Assembly: GCF_000735435.1 (NCBI RefSeq)
Contig: NZ_JMPP01000021.1
Span: 1-64,000 of the forward strand
Reading direction: 5' to 3'
DNA length: 64,000 nt
Source: Klebsiella planticola ATCC 33531
Lineage (GTDB): Bacteria > Pseudomonadota > Gammaproteobacteria > Enterobacterales > Enterobacteriaceae
Shown here: positions 39,707 to 49,535 of the stretch, piece by piece
Numbering within the stretch: the stretch's first letter is position 1
Layout: the number at the start of each line of letters is the position of its first letter
Program-made: the position numbers and the translations under genes
Notes under the pieces: generated by a model
Databases searched by the model: none
What the model was told of the DNA's origin: nothing
Seen by the model: only the letters and a program-made list of their open reading frames with translations

Positions 39707-40372
39707 ATGAAACATATTATCGCGGCGGCGGCTGCTGCCTTTTTACTGTTATCCACAACGGTACAGGCCGGTATTGTCATGGGAGGGACCCGTGTTATTT
39801 ATCAGGAAGGGAAGCGCGAGGCCTCAATTTCTGTCACCAATGCCGATGTCCATTCGCCTTATTTAGTGCAGTCATGGATAGAGAACTATGCGGAAAATGA
39901 TAAAAGCAAGGTGCCTTTTATTGTAACGCCGCCGCTATTTCGCCTCGACCCAGAGCAAGAAAACGTATTGCGAATTAATTTCATCGGCGCCGACTTGCCT
40001 CATGACCGTGAATCCGTCTTTTGGCTGAATGTGAAAAGTATCTCCCCGACGCAAAAAGGCGATGCGAATAAATTACAGGTCAATATTAAATCTAAATTTA
40101 AAATTTTCTATCGGCCACATGGTCTGGCGGGCGATCCGGAGAAAGCCTGGCAGATGTTAACGTTTAAGATTGTTGGCAACCGGCTGGTGGCGCAGAACCC
40201 GACGCCATACTTTGTCTCCTTTTTTACCCTCTCGGTGGGTGGGCACGATATTGATGAACCGGGAATGATCGGACCTTTGACCCGTAAAGAGTGGCCGGTT
40301 AACGGCTCGGGGACGGTGAAATGGCGCGCCATCAATGATTTTGGCGGCATCACAGATTATACGCAGCAGTAA
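39707..40372 (+). CDS. Fimbrial periplasmic chaperone (PapD/FimC family)
   Basis: A 221-residue two-domain Ig-like chaperone with a Sec signal ending VQAG. The G1-type subunit-binding strand is ENVLRINF, the anchoring arginine lies in GTRVIYQEGKREASISVTN, and the conserved segment PPLFRLDPEQENVLRI is present. A second frame-consistent ATG at 39695 would add four residues; 39707 (MKHIIAAAAA) makes the better signal. It delivers subunits to the usher. Confidence 0.93.
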   Translation: MKHIIAAAAAAFLLLSTTVQAGIVMGGTRVIYQEGKREASISVTNADVHSPYLVQSWIENYAENDKSKVPFIVTPPLFRLDPEQENVLRINFIGADLPHDRESVFWLNVKSISPTQKGDANKLQVNIKSKFKIFYRPHGLAGDPEKAWQMLTFKIVGNRLVAQNPTPYFVSFFTLSVGGHDIDEPGMIGPLTRKEWPVNGSGTVKWRAINDFGGITDYTQQ

Positions 40373-40407
40373 TTGTTTCTATTTTTTCCCTCGTCGGTCA
40401 GGATATT

Positions 40408-42945
40408 GTGAACAAAAAGGCCCCCGTTTTCCTTCATGACTATTCCGTCATGGCTGTCCCCATCCGGGGCGCCTTAGGCGCGGCGGCGCTTCCGACGCTG
40501 CTGTTTTTTCTCTGCCAGAGCGCTACGGCGTGGGCAGACGATTACTTCGATCCTGCGGCCTTAGAGTTTGCTAACCCACAGCAAAAGATGGCGGATTTGC
40601 ATTATTTTGCCAAATCGGGCGGACAGCAGCCGGGAACCTATCCGGTGACTATCTGGGTTAACAACCAGCAGGTTGCCGAGGGGCCGATCGTATTCGTCGA
40701 CGATCGTGGGGTCCTGCAGCCGGAGTTGACCTCTGCTAAGCTGGCGGAATATGGGGTCAACGTTAGCGCTTTTTCCACCTTGACCCGGCTGCATGATGGC
40801 GAAACGTTTACCCGGATTGAACAGTTTATTCCGGATGCCAGCAGCCGTTTCGATTTTGCTACACAGCGCCTGAACTTAAGTATTCCGCAGGCGGCGATGA
40901 ATGTGCAAAGCCGTGGCTACGTCGATCCGGCGCGCTGGGATGATGGGATCCCGGCGGCATTTGTGAACTACAACCTGACCGGCTCACAGACTCGCCAGTC
41001 TGAAACGCAAAGCCGCTCCAGCTACCTGAATTTACGCAACGGGGCCAACCTGGGGCCGTGGCGTTTGCGTAATATTTCATCCATGCAGTATGACCAGCAT
41101 TACCGCTGGCATTCGCAAAGCACCTGGCTACAGCGCGATGTGAAATCGGTCAAAAGCCTGCTGCGGATTGGTGACACCTTCACCAGCGGCGAGGTCTTCG
41201 ATAGCGTGCAGTTTCGCGGCGTGCAGCTGATGTCCGATGATGAAATGCTGCCTGACAGCCAGCGCGGTTTTGCCCCGGTGATTCGCGGCATGGCGCACAG
41301 CAACGCCAAAGTGACGGTTTCGCAACACGGCTATGTTATCTACGAAACCTTTGTCTCTCCGGGGGCGTTTGCGATCAACGATCTCTACCCTACGGCGCAG
41401 AGCGGCGATCTTGAGGTCCAGGTTAAAGAGAGCGATGGGTCGGTACGCTCTTTTACCCAACCATACTCCACGGTCCCTTTTATGCTCCGCGAAGGGCGAA
41501 GCAAATTTAGCCTCAGCGCAGGGCGTTATCATTCGAGTCAGCATCAGGTCAGATCGCCGCAGTTTGTTCAGGGGACGCTATTTTATGGTTTGCCTGCGGA
41601 GTTCACTCTGTATGGCGGTACTCAGCTGGCGCAGGATTATCAGGCCTGGGCGTGGGGAATTGGCCGTGGTTTTGGCGAGCTGGGGTCGTTGGGGAGCGAT
41701 GTGACCTGGGCCAATACTGCGACGCCCTCTGATCGACACTACGCCGGACATTCATTGCGCGTCCAGTATCAAAAGGATTTTGCCTCGACGGGGACCTCGT
41801 TCAGCCTCGCCAGCTATCGCTACTCCTCCGGCAGCTATTATGGCTTCAGCGAGGCTAACGCCCTGGAAAGCCAGAGCGAGCGACTGGACAACAAGCGTCA
41901 ACGCGAAGAGATCTCTGTCGCGCAGTCCTTTGGCGCCGTCAGTAGCCTGGCGATTTCCGCTTATTCACAAACGTACTGGCACAGCAACAGCAATGATGAA
42001 ACGGTACATCTCGGGTTCTATAGCGCCTGGAAAGGCGTGTCGTGGGGCGTAGGCTATTACTACACCCAATCCTCCGACCGGGAAAAAGCCGATCGCTCGT
42101 GGTCATTTAACCTCAACATCCCGCTGGGCGGCTGGCTGGACGAGAGCTCGGTCGGCTACAGCACCACCTCCGATAATAACGGCCACTCATCGCAGCAGGT
42201 TTCGCTGTACGGCGCGGTGCCTGGACGCGGCGATCTCGATTACTCGCTGCAGCAGGGCCATGCTAACGCCGGGCAGGGGAGCAACAGCAGCGCTGCGCTG
42301 GATTATCACGGCGGATATGGCAGCGCCCAGCTGGGTTATCGCCATGATAGCGCCAGCAACCAGCTGACCTGGGGAGCTTCGGGCTCCGTAGTGGCGCACC
42401 CGCATGGCGTCACGCTGGGGCAACCCGTCGGCGACAGTTTCGCCATCGTCCGTGCTCCAGGAGCGGCGGATGTGGCGATTGAGGACGGTACTAACGTGCA
42501 TACCGACGGGCGCGGCTATGCCGTGGTACCGACCTTAACGGTATACCGCAAAAACACCATCACGCTGGATACCGAATCAATGAGCAATGACACCGACGTG
42601 GATCTACAAGGTCAAACCGTCATCCCTGGCGGCGGCGCGGTGGTACTGGCGAATTACCAGACCCATATCGGCAACCGGGTGTTGTTTACGCTGCGTAATC
42701 GCGACGGGGCGGTCCCGTTCGGCGCCAGCGTACAGCTGCGTCAGCAGGAGGACGATACGGGCGCCGCGCCGCAGGGAATGGTGGCCGATGGCGGACAGGC
42801 GTATCTCAGCGGCATCCCTCAGGAGGGCGTGCTTGAGGTGAGCTGGCTGCAAAACAATATCGCGCGGCAATGCTCGCTGCATTTCCACATTGCCGATCAA
42901 CAACAGCAGAACACGGTGAAAACCGTCGCTGGCCTGTGTTCGTAA
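40408..42945 (+). CDS. Outer-membrane fimbrial usher (FimD/PapC family)
   Basis: An 845-residue usher with a long signal region and the mature start DDYFDPAALEFANPQQ. It should have the N-terminal chaperone-binding domain, a 24-strand barrel with a plug, and C-terminal domains; recognisable are RGVQLMSDDEMLPDSQRGFAPVIRG near 270-295, the plug region, and the C-terminal pair of cysteines around RQCSLHF and AGLCS. The start is GTG 40408; ATG 40450 could also be used. It overlaps the next frame slightly before the adhesin start. Confidence 0.95.
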   Translation: MNKKAPVFLHDYSVMAVPIRGALGAAALPTLLFFLCQSATAWADDYFDPAALEFANPQQKMADLHYFAKSGGQQPGTYPVTIWVNNQQVAEGPIVFVDDRGVLQPELTSAKLAEYGVNVSAFSTLTRLHDGETFTRIEQFIPDASSRFDFATQRLNLSIPQAAMNVQSRGYVDPARWDDGIPAAFVNYNLTGSQTRQSETQSRSSYLNLRNGANLGPWRLRNISSMQYDQHYRWHSQSTWLQRDVKSVKSLLRIGDTFTSGEVFDSVQFRGVQLMSDDEMLPDSQRGFAPVIRGMAHSNAKVTVSQHGYVIYETFVSPGAFAINDLYPTAQSGDLEVQVKESDGSVRSFTQPYSTVPFMLREGRSKFSLSAGRYHSSQHQVRSPQFVQGTLFYGLPAEFTLYGGTQLAQDYQAWAWGIGRGFGELGSLGSDVTWANTATPSDRHYAGHSLRVQYQKDFASTGTSFSLASYRYSSGSYYGFSEANALESQSERLDNKRQREEISVAQSFGAVSSLAISAYSQTYWHSNSNDETVHLGFYSAWKGVSWGVGYYYTQSSDREKADRSWSFNLNIPLGGWLDESSVGYSTTSDNNGHSSQQVSLYGAVPGRGDLDYSLQQGHANAGQGSNSSAALDYHGGYGSAQLGYRHDSASNQLTWGASGSVVAHPHGVTLGQPVGDSFAIVRAPGAADVAIEDGTNVHTDGRGYAVVPTLTVYRKNTITLDTESMSNDTDVDLQGQTVIPGGGAVVLANYQTHIGNRVLFTLRNRDGAVPFGASVQLRQQEDDTGAAPQGMVADGGQAYLSGIPQEGVLEVSWLQNNIARQCSLHFHIADQQQQNTVKTVAGLCS

Positions 42946-42962
42946 ACCGAGGAGAAAGAGCG

Positions 42963-44069
42963 ATGCATCGTGGCTTTCGCTTATTACAGTTTGTGTTCCT
43001 GCTGATCGCGGGGATGTATAGCCAACACGGTTGGGCCGAGAGCTGCGGCGGCAGCGTCGGGCAGATGACGATTAACGTGCCGAATATTCGCTATCTGCCG
43101 ACGCTACGCGCCGATACGCAGATGACCAACGCGATGGCCGATAACGGCGGCGGTATTCACTTCGTCTGCGATCTACAGCTGCCGACCGCGGGCTGGAAAC
43201 GCATCGTGTATCAACAGCGCGCCACCACCGGTGCGCCACGGGTGATTAACGGCCAGCATGTGTATGCCTCCGCGCTTAGCGGCATGGGCTATTCGTTGGG
43301 TTTTCAGTGCGGCGGCGGCCCGATTCACTATATTGACGGCAGCGATGCGCCTGCCGGAAGTGAATCCGTAACGGTTTGCGAGAGTTCGCAGCAGTCGACG
43401 CTGCTGGCCCAGCGGGAGGTGGTGGTGAAAGCATATATCATCTTTTATAAAACCGGCGATGTTGCGCTGGTCAGCGGCAATCACGCCAGCGTCCCGGGGC
43501 AGCCGCAGGTGGGAAATTTATATATTGAAAAACAGGACGCTGGCAACGCCTCCCACGTGGCTAGCGCGCCGGTCAGTATCGATCTCGCTGCCCTCAACGT
43601 TGATATTGGCGCCAGCGGCAGTTGTCAGGTGACCCGCGCGTCTATCGGCGTCAATCTGGGCACGGTGAATAAAGCGGAGTTCAAAGGCAAAACCAGCACC
43701 GCCGGCGCGGCGCAGACCTTTAGCATTCCGGTATATTGCAGCACGCCGACCGATATCCGGATTGGTTTTTTTGGCGTCACCGCCGACCCCAGCATCAGCG
43801 ATTCCTTAGCGCTGGCCCAGGTTGACGGCGCTGCCAGCGGGGTGGGGATAAAACTGAGCTATGGTAACAATCCGGCCCCGGCGCCGCCCGCGGGAACCGG
43901 TGTGAAAATGAATGTCTCCAGTAATCTACCGGTGCTGAAACATGTTACCGCCAGCAGCGCCGCCGCTGCCGAGAGTATCAATTTTACCGCCCAGTATGTG
44001 CAGACGGGAGATGCGGTAACCCCCGGACGGGCGAATAGCCTGGCGACCTTTGCGCTCGAATATAACTAA
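42963..44069 (+). CDS. Fimbrial tip adhesin, two-domain
   Basis: A 368-residue protein with a Sec signal ending WAES. The N-terminal half (about 25-195, cysteines in AESCGG, FVCDLQ, GFQCGG and VTVCESS) looks like a lectin domain, and the C-terminal half (about 200-368, from VDIGASGSCQVTRASIG) is a pilin domain for donor-strand joining with the terminal ATFALEYN strand. ATG 42963 follows GAGGAGAAAGAGCG. It closes the four-gene operon and ends seven bases before the convergent ddpF-like gene. The receptor is unknown. Confidence 0.88.
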   Translation: MHRGFRLLQFVFLLIAGMYSQHGWAESCGGSVGQMTINVPNIRYLPTLRADTQMTNAMADNGGGIHFVCDLQLPTAGWKRIVYQQRATTGAPRVINGQHVYASALSGMGYSLGFQCGGGPIHYIDGSDAPAGSESVTVCESSQQSTLLAQREVVVKAYIIFYKTGDVALVSGNHASVPGQPQVGNLYIEKQDAGNASHVASAPVSIDLAALNVDIGASGSCQVTRASIGVNLGTVNKAEFKGKTSTAGAAQTFSIPVYCSTPTDIRIGFFGVTADPSISDSLALAQVDGAASGVGIKLSYGNNPAPAPPAGTGVKMNVSSNLPVLKHVTASSAAAAESINFTAQYVQTGDAVTPGRANSLATFALEYN

Positions 44070-44075
44070 GCGCCC

Positions 44076-45026
44076 TTAGTTTGCGCCGCGACTGGCAATA
44101 GTTTCCGCTTTCCAGCAGCGGGTGGCGGTCCCGTTACCAGACGGGCGCAGCGGCTGCGGTTTCTCGCAACCCGCGCCGGCGAACGGACAGCGATCGCGGA
44201 AGTAGCAGCCCTCGGGCAGATGGCGATTGCCGGGTAATTCCGTGTTGCGCGGCGCGTCGCCCAGCGCCAAGCCGATACGCGGCACCGAGTCCATCAATAG
44301 CCGGGTATAGGGATGGGCCGGGTTATCGAGGACCTGACGCGCCTCGCCCATCTCGACGATTTGCCCGAGATACATCACGGCGACGCGATCGCTCATATGG
44401 CGCACTACGGAAACGTTATGCGAAATGAGGATATAGGTCAGGTTCTGCTGTTTTTGCAGCTCGACCAGCAGGTTGAGGATCTGCGCCTGTACCGAAATAT
44501 CCAGCGCCGAGGTCGGCTCATCCAGCACCATAATATCCGGCTTTGCCGACAGCGCGCGGGCAATGGCAATGCGCTGACGCTGGCCGCCGGAAAACTCGTG
44601 CGGTAAGCGGTCGAGATACTCCGGGCGGATACCTACCTGCAACGCCAGCTGCTCTGCCAGAAGACGTCGGGCCTTTTCACTGGGGCGCGATTGGATCCAC
44701 ACCGGCTCGGTGATGGTGCGCCAGACCGGCAGCCGTGGATCCAGTGAGGAGAGCGGGTCCTGAAACACCATCTGCATACGCCCGCTGCCGGACGCCGTCG
44801 CGCGCTCAAACTGGCCGTGAGAAGGCTTAAGCATGCCCATCAGCAGCCTGGCGAGGGTACTTTTTCCGCAGCCAGATTCGCCGACGATACCTAAGGTTTC
44901 ACCGCGATACGCCGTGATATCCAGCCCGTTTAGCGCATATACCCGTTCGACGACTTTGCCGCGCCAGTTCTTGCGCGCCGGGAAGTTAAGATGAACATCG
45001 TTCAGTTGCAGCAGCATCTCAGACAT
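44076..45026 (-). CDS. ddpF: D-Ala-D-Ala/dipeptide ABC transporter ATPase DdpF
   Basis: A 316-residue oligopeptide-family ATPase. Walker A GESGCGKST near residue 48, signature LPHEFSGGQRQRIAIARAL, Walker B IMVLDEPTSALD, and the C-terminal cysteine-bearing oligopeptide domain (CYFRDRCPFAGAGCEKP) with cysteines for an iron-sulfur cluster in this family. It overlaps ddpD by eight bases. Symbol is given by analogy with the E. coli ddpXABCDF order. Confidence 0.88.
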   Translation of the reverse strand: MSEMLLQLNDVHLNFPARKNWRGKVVERVYALNGLDITAYRGETLGIVGESGCGKSTLARLLMGMLKPSHGQFERATASGSGRMQMVFQDPLSSLDPRLPVWRTITEPVWIQSRPSEKARRLLAEQLALQVGIRPEYLDRLPHEFSGGQRQRIAIARALSAKPDIMVLDEPTSALDISVQAQILNLLVELQKQQNLTYILISHNVSVVRHMSDRVAVMYLGQIVEMGEARQVLDNPAHPYTRLLMDSVPRIGLALGDAPRNTELPGNRHLPEGCYFRDRCPFAGAGCEKPQPLRPSGNGTATRCWKAETIASRGAN

Positions 45027-46005
45027 GCGTTTTCTCCCGTTGCGGGTACCAGCAGGCCGCCTGCTGCCCGGTCTGTTCTATCGGGCGGAGCATCGGCGTG
45101 ATGCCGCAGCCCTCGCCGGCGGCAAAGCAGCGTTCGCGAAAGGCGCAGCCGCCCGGTAATCGCGCCAGATTCGGCACTGTGCCAGGAATCGAGCGCAGCA
45201 GCGAACGCGGCTCGCCGTTATCCGGGGCGCTGTCGAGCAGGCCAACGGAGTAGGGATGCAGAGGATGATGCAGCACCTGCTGAGTTAAACCGCTTTCAAT
45301 CACCGCGCCGGCATACATGACGTACAGCCGATCGCAGACCTGTGAAACCACCGCCATATCGTGGCTGATAAACAGCACCGCGGTGCCCGTGGCCAGCGCT
45401 TTCTGTTTTAGCAGGCGCAGCACCTGGCGTTGAACGGTCACGTCCAGCGCGGTGGTCGGTTCATCGGCAATCAGCAGGTCGGGCTCGCAGGAAAAGGCGA
45501 TGGCGATCATTACCCGCTGGCGCATCCCGCCGGAGAGTTCGAAGGGGTAACGTTCCATCACCCGCTGCGGATCGGCTATCTGCATATCCGCCAGCAGCGC
45601 GACCGCCCTGGCGCGCGCCTCGCGGGCAGAGAGGGGACGATGCTGACGAATAACGTCGACCATCTGCTTGCCGATCCGCCGCGTGGGATTCAGCGCGGTC
45701 ATCGGCTCCTGAAAAATCATCGCCACCCGGCGGCCGCGGATATCGCGCATCTCTTTTTCCGATGCTTGCAGAATATCGTTGCCCAGCAGAGTCACCTGGC
45801 CGCTGTGAATCTGATAGCTTGCCGGCGGCAGCAGACGCATCGCCAGCATGGCGGTGACGGATTTGCCGGAGCCCGATTCACCCACCACGCCAACTATTTC
45901 GCCGCGGTCGATATGCATCGAGACCGCGTTCAGGACATGTACTTCCCCCTGGTAGACAGGGAAGCTCAAACGGACGTTGTCGATTGTCAGAACCCGATTA
46001 CTCAT
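45019..46005 (-). CDS. ddpD: D-Ala-D-Ala/dipeptide ABC transporter ATPase DdpD
   Basis: A 328-residue partner ATPase. Walker A is [10 protein letters not shown], signature is [16 protein letters not shown], Walker B is [12 protein letters not shown], and the C-terminal cysteine motif is [15 protein letters not shown]. It overlaps ddpC by four bases and ddpF by eight. With DdpF it energises the DdpBC channel. Confidence 0.88.
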   Translation of the reverse strand: MSNRVLTIDNVRLSFPVYQGEVHVLNAVSMHIDRGEIVGVVGESGSGKSVTAMLAMRLLPPASYQIHSGQVTLLGNDILQASEKEMRDIRGRRVAMIFQEPMTALNPTRRIGKQMVDVIRQHRPLSAREARARAVALLADMQIADPQRVMERYPFELSGGMRQRVMIAIAFSCEPDLLIADEPTTALDVTVQRQVLRLLKQKALATGTAVLFISHDMAVVSQVCDRLYVMYAGAVIESGLTQQVLHHPLHPYSVGLLDSAPDNGEPRSLLRSIPGTVPNLARLPGGCAFRERCFAAGEGCGITPMLRPIEQTGQQAACWYPQREKTHV

Positions 46006-46898
46006 GCGTTGCGTCCTCCGGACTTCGGATCCAGTAAATCCTGGATCCCATCCCCAAACAGATTAAACCCGACGGCGGTGATCAGGATCGCCGCCCCCGG
46101 GAAGGCGCAGTACCACCACTGATCGAGGACGTAGTTGCGCCCGTTTGCCACCATCGCCCCCCACTCGGCGGTGGGCTGCTGCGCGCCGAGGCCGATAAAG
46201 CCTAGCGTCGCCGCCATCAGAATGGCGCTGCCGATATCCAGCGATGCCTGCACCACCAGCGGCGGCAGGGCGTTGCGTAAAATATGCCAGCTGATCAGGT
46301 GCCAGCGGGAGGCGCCGAAGGTCACCGAAGCTTCGACGAAGCTGTGCTGGCGCACCACCAGCGTTTGTCCGCGCGCCAGACGGACATAAAACGGAATGCG
46401 CACAATGGCGATCGCCAGCATGGCGTTGAATAAGCTTGGGCCTAACGCGGCGGCCAGCGCCATCGTCAGCACCAGCGAAGGGATCGACAGCATGATATCC
46501 ATCAGCCGCATGATCAGCGCATCGCTGCGTCCGCCGAGCACGCCGGAAAGGCAGCCCAGCAGCGATCCGCTGATCCCGGCGATCAGCACCACCGCCAGAC
46601 CGGCGGCGATCGATTGCTGGCTGCCGATCAGCACCCGGCTGAACAGATCGCGACCGACCTCGTCGGTACCGAACCAGTGGGACAGCGAGGGCGCCTGCAG
46701 ACGGGCGGTGAGATCGATAGCATTGGGATCGTGCGGTACCAGCCACGGTGAGAAGATCATCAGAAACAGCATGATCAACATAATGGCGCCACCGATCAGC
46801 GTCAGCGGGCTTTTGCGTACCAGCCACAGACGGCGCTTCCACGCGGTGTTGCGGCGGGTTTTTTCGATAGCGCCGGGGCGTTCCTGGGTCATCATCAC
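46002..46898 (-). CDS. ddpC: Dipeptide ABC transporter permease DdpC
   Basis: A 298-residue inner-membrane permease of the DppC/OppC type, with an N-terminal cytoplasmic tail (KTRRNTAWKRRLWLVRKSPL), about six membrane segments and the EAA loop VEASVTFGASRWHLISWHILRNALPPL. HWFGTDEVGRDLFSRVLIG is the family hallmark. Two methionines follow the first one, so the start is uncertain by one or two codons. It begins directly after the ddpB stop. Confidence 0.9.
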   Translation of the reverse strand: MMMTQERPGAIEKTRRNTAWKRRLWLVRKSPLTLIGGAIMLIMLFLMIFSPWLVPHDPNAIDLTARLQAPSLSHWFGTDEVGRDLFSRVLIGSQQSIAAGLAVVLIAGISGSLLGCLSGVLGGRSDALIMRLMDIMLSIPSLVLTMALAAALGPSLFNAMLAIAIVRIPFYVRLARGQTLVVRQHSFVEASVTFGASRWHLISWHILRNALPPLVVQASLDIGSAILMAATLGFIGLGAQQPTAEWGAMVANGRNYVLDQWWYCAFPGAAILITAVGFNLFGDGIQDLLDPKSGGRNA

Positions 46899-47918
46899 TT
46901 AGTTTCCTCCCCGACCCATGCGCGGGTCTATCCATAAATAGAGCAGGTCGACGAGCAGATTGACCAGCACGTAAGCAAAGGACACCACCACGGCAAAACC
47001 CATCACCGCCGGGAAATCGAGCGCCTGAATAGAGGAGACCACGTAGGCGCCCATCCCGGGCCAGGCAAAAACGGTTTCGGTCAGCACCGCGCCGTACAGC
47101 AGATCGCCCAGCGCCAGCCCCAGCACCGTAACTGAGGGAATCAGCGCGTTAGGCAGCGCATAGCGCATCACGATGGTCCATTTAGGCAGGCCGCTGGCCA
47201 GCGCAGTGCGGATGTAATCTTCACTCAGCTGCTCCAGCATCGCGGAGCGAATTTGCCGGGCGACAATCCCCAGGTGGACAAAGGCCAGCGTGGTTGCAGG
47301 CAGAATCAGATGCTGCAGCGCGTTAAAGAACACATCGATGTTGCCTTCCAGCAGCGAATCGATCAGATAAAAGCCGGTCACGCGGGTTGGCGGGTCAAAC
47401 CAGTCGTCAAGGCGCCCGCTGCCGGGCAACCAGTCCAGTTTGCCGTAAAACAGGACAATCACTCCCAGCCCCAGCCAGAACGCCGGGGTAGAGATTCCGG
47501 TCAGCGCCATCAGGCGAACCAGGTGATCGGTCCAGCGGTTGCGATACACCGCCGAAAGCACCCCCAGCGGAATGCCGACCACCAGCGCGATAAACAGGGC
47601 GCAGAAAGCCAGTTCGAGCGTGGCCGGGAAAAAGGTCTTTAAATCTTCCAGCACCGGGCGACCGGTGCGGATGGAGGTCCCCAGATCGCCGTGCAGCAGG
47701 GCGTTAACATAATGGAAAAACTGCTGCCATAACGGTAAATCCAGCCCCAGCTGCTGGCGGATATGGCGGACGATTTCGTCGCTCGCGCGATCGCCTGCCA
47801 GCAGGCGCGCCGGATCGCCGGGAATGAGGTGCGAAATAATAAAGGTGATCACGCAGACGCCGGCGACGACGAGGACCAGCCCCCAACTGCGTTGTCGAAT
47901 TAAACCCCAGAAACTCAT
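46899..47918 (-). CDS. ddpB: Dipeptide ABC transporter permease DdpB
   Basis: A 339-residue permease of the DppB/OppB type with six membrane segments, the periplasmic stretch LIPGDPARLLAGDRASDE near the start and the EAA loop EDYIRTALASGLPKWTIVMRYALPNAL. ATG 47918 follows GAGGGCGTC; the open frame further upstream to 47960 crosses the hairpin at 47931-47954. It is the first membrane gene after ddpA. Confidence 0.9.
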   Translation of the reverse strand: MSFWGLIRQRSWGLVLVVAGVCVITFIISHLIPGDPARLLAGDRASDEIVRHIRQQLGLDLPLWQQFFHYVNALLHGDLGTSIRTGRPVLEDLKTFFPATLELAFCALFIALVVGIPLGVLSAVYRNRWTDHLVRLMALTGISTPAFWLGLGVIVLFYGKLDWLPGSGRLDDWFDPPTRVTGFYLIDSLLEGNIDVFFNALQHLILPATTLAFVHLGIVARQIRSAMLEQLSEDYIRTALASGLPKWTIVMRYALPNALIPSVTVLGLALGDLLYGAVLTETVFAWPGMGAYVVSSIQALDFPAVMGFAVVVSFAYVLVNLLVDLLYLWIDPRMGRGGN

Positions 47919-47930
47919 GATGACGCCCTC

Positions 47931-47954
47931 TGCCGGGCCCGCTACGGCCCGGCA
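47931..47954 (-). other. Intercistronic hairpin between ddpA and ddpB
   Basis: TGCCGGGCC (47931-47939) pairs perfectly with GGCCCGGCA (47946-47954). It sits right after the binding-protein gene, where such stems stabilise the upstream mRNA and raise binding protein over permease. Confidence 0.75.
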
Positions 47955-47972
47955 TGACAAGGTTAAGCTGCG

Positions 47973-49535
47973 CTATTTGTGCATATCGGCAATATTGAAA
48001 ATCTGCTCGAGCATCGGGTTAAAGACGAAACCCTTGACCTCTTTGTTCATCGCCACCTGATAGTTCTTCTGGAACAGATAGACGTAGGCGGCCTCATCGA
48101 TAACGGTTTTCTGCGCCGCCTGATAATCCCGGGTGCGTTCTGTCTGGTCGGTAGTGGCGACGGCCTGTTTGAGCAGCGCGTCAACCTGCGGGTTGGCATA
48201 GAACGAACGGTTGCCCGGCAGCCCTTTCTTATCTGACTCGAACCAGTAGTTCATGAACATATAGGGGTCGGCGAAATCCGGGCTCCAGTTGCCGATAGCG
48301 ATATCGTAATCCCCTTTACCAATGCGCTCGCGCATGGTGGCGTTAGCCAGTTTTTCCAGCTTCACCTGGATGCCGAGGGTTTGCAGATTTGCCTGGGTGG
48401 AGAGCGCGATGGGCTCCCAGTTCGGGTCGTTATCGGAGTAGAGGAACGACAGGGTTTTTGGCTTATCGGCGACGTTGGCCAGCGCGGCTTTGGCTTTATC
48501 CATATCAAGGGAATACTGCATCGCGCTCGGGTCAAAGCCCCACATACCGTCGGGGATTGGGCCGCGCATCTGTTTGCCGTTGCCGCCGAGAATGCCGCTG
48601 ACCATCCCTTGATAATCGGTGGCCCAGGAGACGGCGCGGCGTAAATCGACCTGATTCATCGGCGCTTTGCTGTTGTTGAGATACAGGTAGGTCACGCGCA
48701 GCGCCGGATAGTCATACACCGCCACGCTATCCTGCTTCTTCAGGGCCGCAAACTGGTCGACCGGCAGCGCATCGGCAATATCCAGATCGCCCTTGGTCAG
48801 CTGCAGACGGCGGGCGGCGCTTTCACCAATAATTTTCACCGTCACCCGTTTAAAGGTCGGCTTCGTGCCGCTGAAGTGCGGGTTGGGCACCAGCACCAGC
48901 TGCTGGCCTTTCTGCCAGCGCTGCAGCATATAGGCTCCCGAGCCGGCGGTGTGTTCCGCCAGCCAGGCGCGGGCGTCATCGGCGGCGTTGGCCTTCAGGA
49001 CCGCCGGGTTGACGATCGACGCGCCATCATTGGCCAGGGTGTGGAGGAACGGAGCGAACGAGTCCGGCAGGATGAAGCGCACCGTGGCGGGATCCACGGC
49101 CTCAATTTTCAGCCCGCTCGGGAAGGCTTCCGAAGGGCCTTGCTTAATGCGCATCAGGCGTTCGAAAGAGAGTTTTACCGCTTCGGCGGTGACCGGCGTG
49201 CCGTCGTCAAACTGCATGTTTTTGTGCAGTGAAAAGGTCCAGGTTTTACCGTCATCAGAGACCTGCCAGCTTTCGGCCAGGTCGCCCTCGACGTCCGTTG
49301 AGCCTTTCCCGTCCTGGGTTTTGTATTTGACCAGCCGCTGATAGGCCGGGTAGGTGACCGTCCAGTCGTTATTATCAATAGTGACGGCCGGGTCGAGCGT
49401 CTGCGGATCGGCGGCTTTACCGATCACCAGCATATCTTTGGGCACGGCAGCATAAGCCGGGGCGATAGCCGCTGCCAGCGCAACGGCCAACAGCAGCGGG
49501 CGAAAACCGGTAAAAGAGGTGCGACTCATATTCAT
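47973..49535 (-). CDS. ddpA: Dipeptide ABC transporter binding protein DdpA
   Basis: A 520-residue family-5 solute-binding protein with a Sec signal ending AYA before AVPKDMLVIGKAADPQTLDP. The family signature AESWQVSDDGKTWTFSLHKNMQFDDG lies near residue 85. It overlaps ddpX by four bases. In E. coli the homologue is part of the D-Ala-D-Ala import system used in starvation; specificity here is inferred from the dipeptidase next to it. Confidence 0.9.
   Translation of the reverse strand: MNMSRTSFTGFRPLLLAVALAAAIAPAYAAVPKDMLVIGKAADPQTLDPAVTIDNNDWTVTYPAYQRLVKYKTQDGKGSTDVEGDLAESWQVSDDGKTWTFSLHKNMQFDDGTPVTAEAVKLSFERLMRIKQGPSEAFPSGLKIEAVDPATVRFILPDSFAPFLHTLANDGASIVNPAVLKANAADDARAWLAEHTAGSGAYMLQRWQKGQQLVLVPNPHFSGTKPTFKRVTVKIIGESAARRLQLTKGDLDIADALPVDQFAALKKQDSVAVYDYPALRVTYLYLNNSKAPMNQVDLRRAVSWATDYQGMVSGILGGNGKQMRGPIPDGMWGFDPSAMQYSLDMDKAKAALANVADKPKTLSFLYSDNDPNWEPIALSTQANLQTLGIQVKLEKLANATMRERIGKGDYDIAIGNWSPDFADPYMFMNYWFESDKKGLPGNRSFYANPQVDALLKQAVATTDQTERTRDYQAAQKTVIDEAAYVYLFQKNYQVAMNKEVKGFVFNPMLEQIFNIADMHK

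Noticed and set aside
46063-46935. 290-codon minus-strand frame overlapping ddpC and ddpB
   Set aside because: Frame-shifted shadow of ddpC; the ddpC frame has clear permease motifs and membrane segments.
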